From an uncultured Nocardiaceae bacterium (GTDB taxonomy: Bacteria > Actinomycetota > Actinomycetes > Mycobacteriales > Mycobacteriaceae), in the NCBI GenBank assembly GCA_936936565.1, contig CAKZIX010000074.1:1-13957 (forward strand): DNA of 13,957 nucleotides, in the 5' to 3' direction. Below, piece after piece: positions 13,363-13,957 of the stretch. The number at the start of each line of letters is the position of its first letter. Positions within the stretch are counted from its first letter, which is position 1. The position numbers and the translations under genes were made by a program. Below the pieces are notes generated by a model. That model was not told the DNA's origin and ran no database searches. It saw only the letters and a list, made by a program, of their open reading frames with translations.

Positions 13363-13957
13363 TCACCAGCCCCGCTCTGCCAACCGGTGCGGCTGGGGGA
13401 TCTCGTCGACATTGATGCCGACCATCGCCTCGCCGAGGCCACGCGACACCTTCGCCAGCACGTCGGGGTCGTCGTAGAAGGTGGTGGCCTTGACGATCGC
13501 GGCGGCACGCTGCTCGGGGTTGCCGGACTTGAAGATGCCCGAGCCGACGAACACGCCTTCGGCGCCGAGCTGCATCATCATCGCGGCGTCGGCCGGAGTG
13601 GCGATACCGCCGGCGGTGAACAGCACCACGGGCAGCTTGCCGGCCTGTGCGACCTCCTTGACGAGCTCGTACGGCGCCTGCAATTCCTTTGCCGCAACGT
13701 ACAATTCGTCTTCGGCGAGCGTCGTCAGGCGACGGATCTCGGCGCGAATGGACCGCATGTGCGTGGTCGCGTTGGACACGTCGCCGGTGCCGGCCTCACC
13801 CTTGGAGCGAATCATCGCGGCGCCTTCGGTGATGCGGCGCAGCGCTTCCCCGAGGTTGGTGGCACCGCACACGAACGGCACGGTGAACTGCCACTTGTCG
13901 ATGTGGTTGGCGTAGTCGGCCGGGGTGAGCACCTCTGACTCGTCGATGTAGTCGACG
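13363..13957 (-). CDS. pdxS: Pyridoxal 5'-phosphate synthase lyase subunit PdxS, partial (3' part)
   Basis: The gene enters from the right edge in frame (VDYIDESEVLTPADYANHIDKW) and runs 197 residues to a TGA at 13365-13363. PdxS condenses ribose 5-phosphate, glyceraldehyde 3-phosphate and ammonia into pyridoxal 5'-phosphate on a TIM barrel. Visible hallmarks are VPFVCGATNLGEALRRITEG, the second catalytic lysine in RSKGEAGTGDV (Lys149-type), and the phosphate-binding FTAGGIATPADAAMMMQLGAEGVFVGSGIF. The first catalytic lysine lies outside the window. Family length is about 290-300 residues, so about a third is missing on the N-terminal side. The glutaminase partner pdxT is at 9653-10261. Confidence 0.97.
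   Translation of the reverse strand, partial: VDYIDESEVLTPADYANHIDKWQFTVPFVCGATNLGEALRRITEGAAMIRSKGEAGTGDVSNATTHMRSIRAEIRRLTTLAEDELYVAAKELQAPYELVKEVAQAGKLPVVLFTAGGIATPADAAMMMQLGAEGVFVGSGIFKSGNPEQRAAAIVKATTFYDDPDVLAKVSRGLGEAMVGINVDEIPQPHRLAERGW

Overview
The window is high-GC actinobacterial DNA, and the gene order points to the Mycobacteriales, most probably Nocardia or a close relative. I recognise three blocks by protein similarity and order: (lipoprotein)-secF-secD-yajC, ruvC-ruvA-ruvB, and pdxS-tesB2-pdxT-yebC. These lie in the same relative order in Mycobacterium tuberculosis (Rv2585c-Rv2588c, Rv2592c-Rv2594c, Rv2603c-Rv2606c). Assignment to genus is inference; no rRNA is present. No tRNA, CRISPR array, insertion sequence or prophage was seen.

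Layout, left to right. (1) 1-580, minus: a peptide-transporter-type substrate-binding lipoprotein that matches its family only to about residue 163. It then runs into the start of an unrelated gene, probably an AGE-family epimerase, which has its own ribosome binding site. This is a breakpoint, either a real rearrangement or an assembly join. (2) 583-3890, minus: secF, secD and yajC, the SecDF-YajC membrane complex that helps the Sec translocon. secD and secF overlap by a GTGA. (3) 3891-4321: a short leader-like region with a 47-codon ORF and two mutually exclusive hairpins just before yajC. In M. tuberculosis this slot holds larger, unrelated genes. (4) 4322-6592, minus: ruvC-ruvA-ruvB (Holliday junction branch migration and resolution), with a near-perfect LexA/SOS box 18 bp upstream of ruvC. 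(5) 6593-8858: the accessory part. It has a 0.4 kb intergenic stretch with small repeats, a small exported protein of unknown family (+), a long inverted repeat between convergent genes, and a membrane protein made of two tandem copies of one about 165-residue unit (-). (6) 8859-10261, minus: yebC and pdxT. (7) 10335-12391, plus: a two-gene operon of an AGPS-like FAD oxidase and a gamma-class carbonic anhydrase-like protein, which share an ATGA overlap. It sits between pdxT and tesB2. (8) 12422-13957, minus: tesB2 thioesterase and the 3' part of pdxS.

The core genes are housekeeping: membrane insertion and secretion, recombination repair, pyridoxal 5'-phosphate synthesis (PdxS with PdxT) and translation or regulation (YebC). 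The oxidase/carbonic-anhydrase operon splits what is a continuous pdxS-tesB2-pdxT-yebC run in M. tuberculosis. Consistent with this, the 73 bp between pdxT and the oxidase holds back-to-back promoters: an apparent leaderless promoter for pdxT, and a -35/-10 pair for the oxidase with palindromic, operator-like sequence over its -10.

No strikingly new defence or mobile system is visible. The points most worth following are the breakpoint at about 84-94, the short ORF and switchable hairpins ahead of yajC-secDF, the duplicated membrane protein, and the divergent pdxT/oxidase promoter region.
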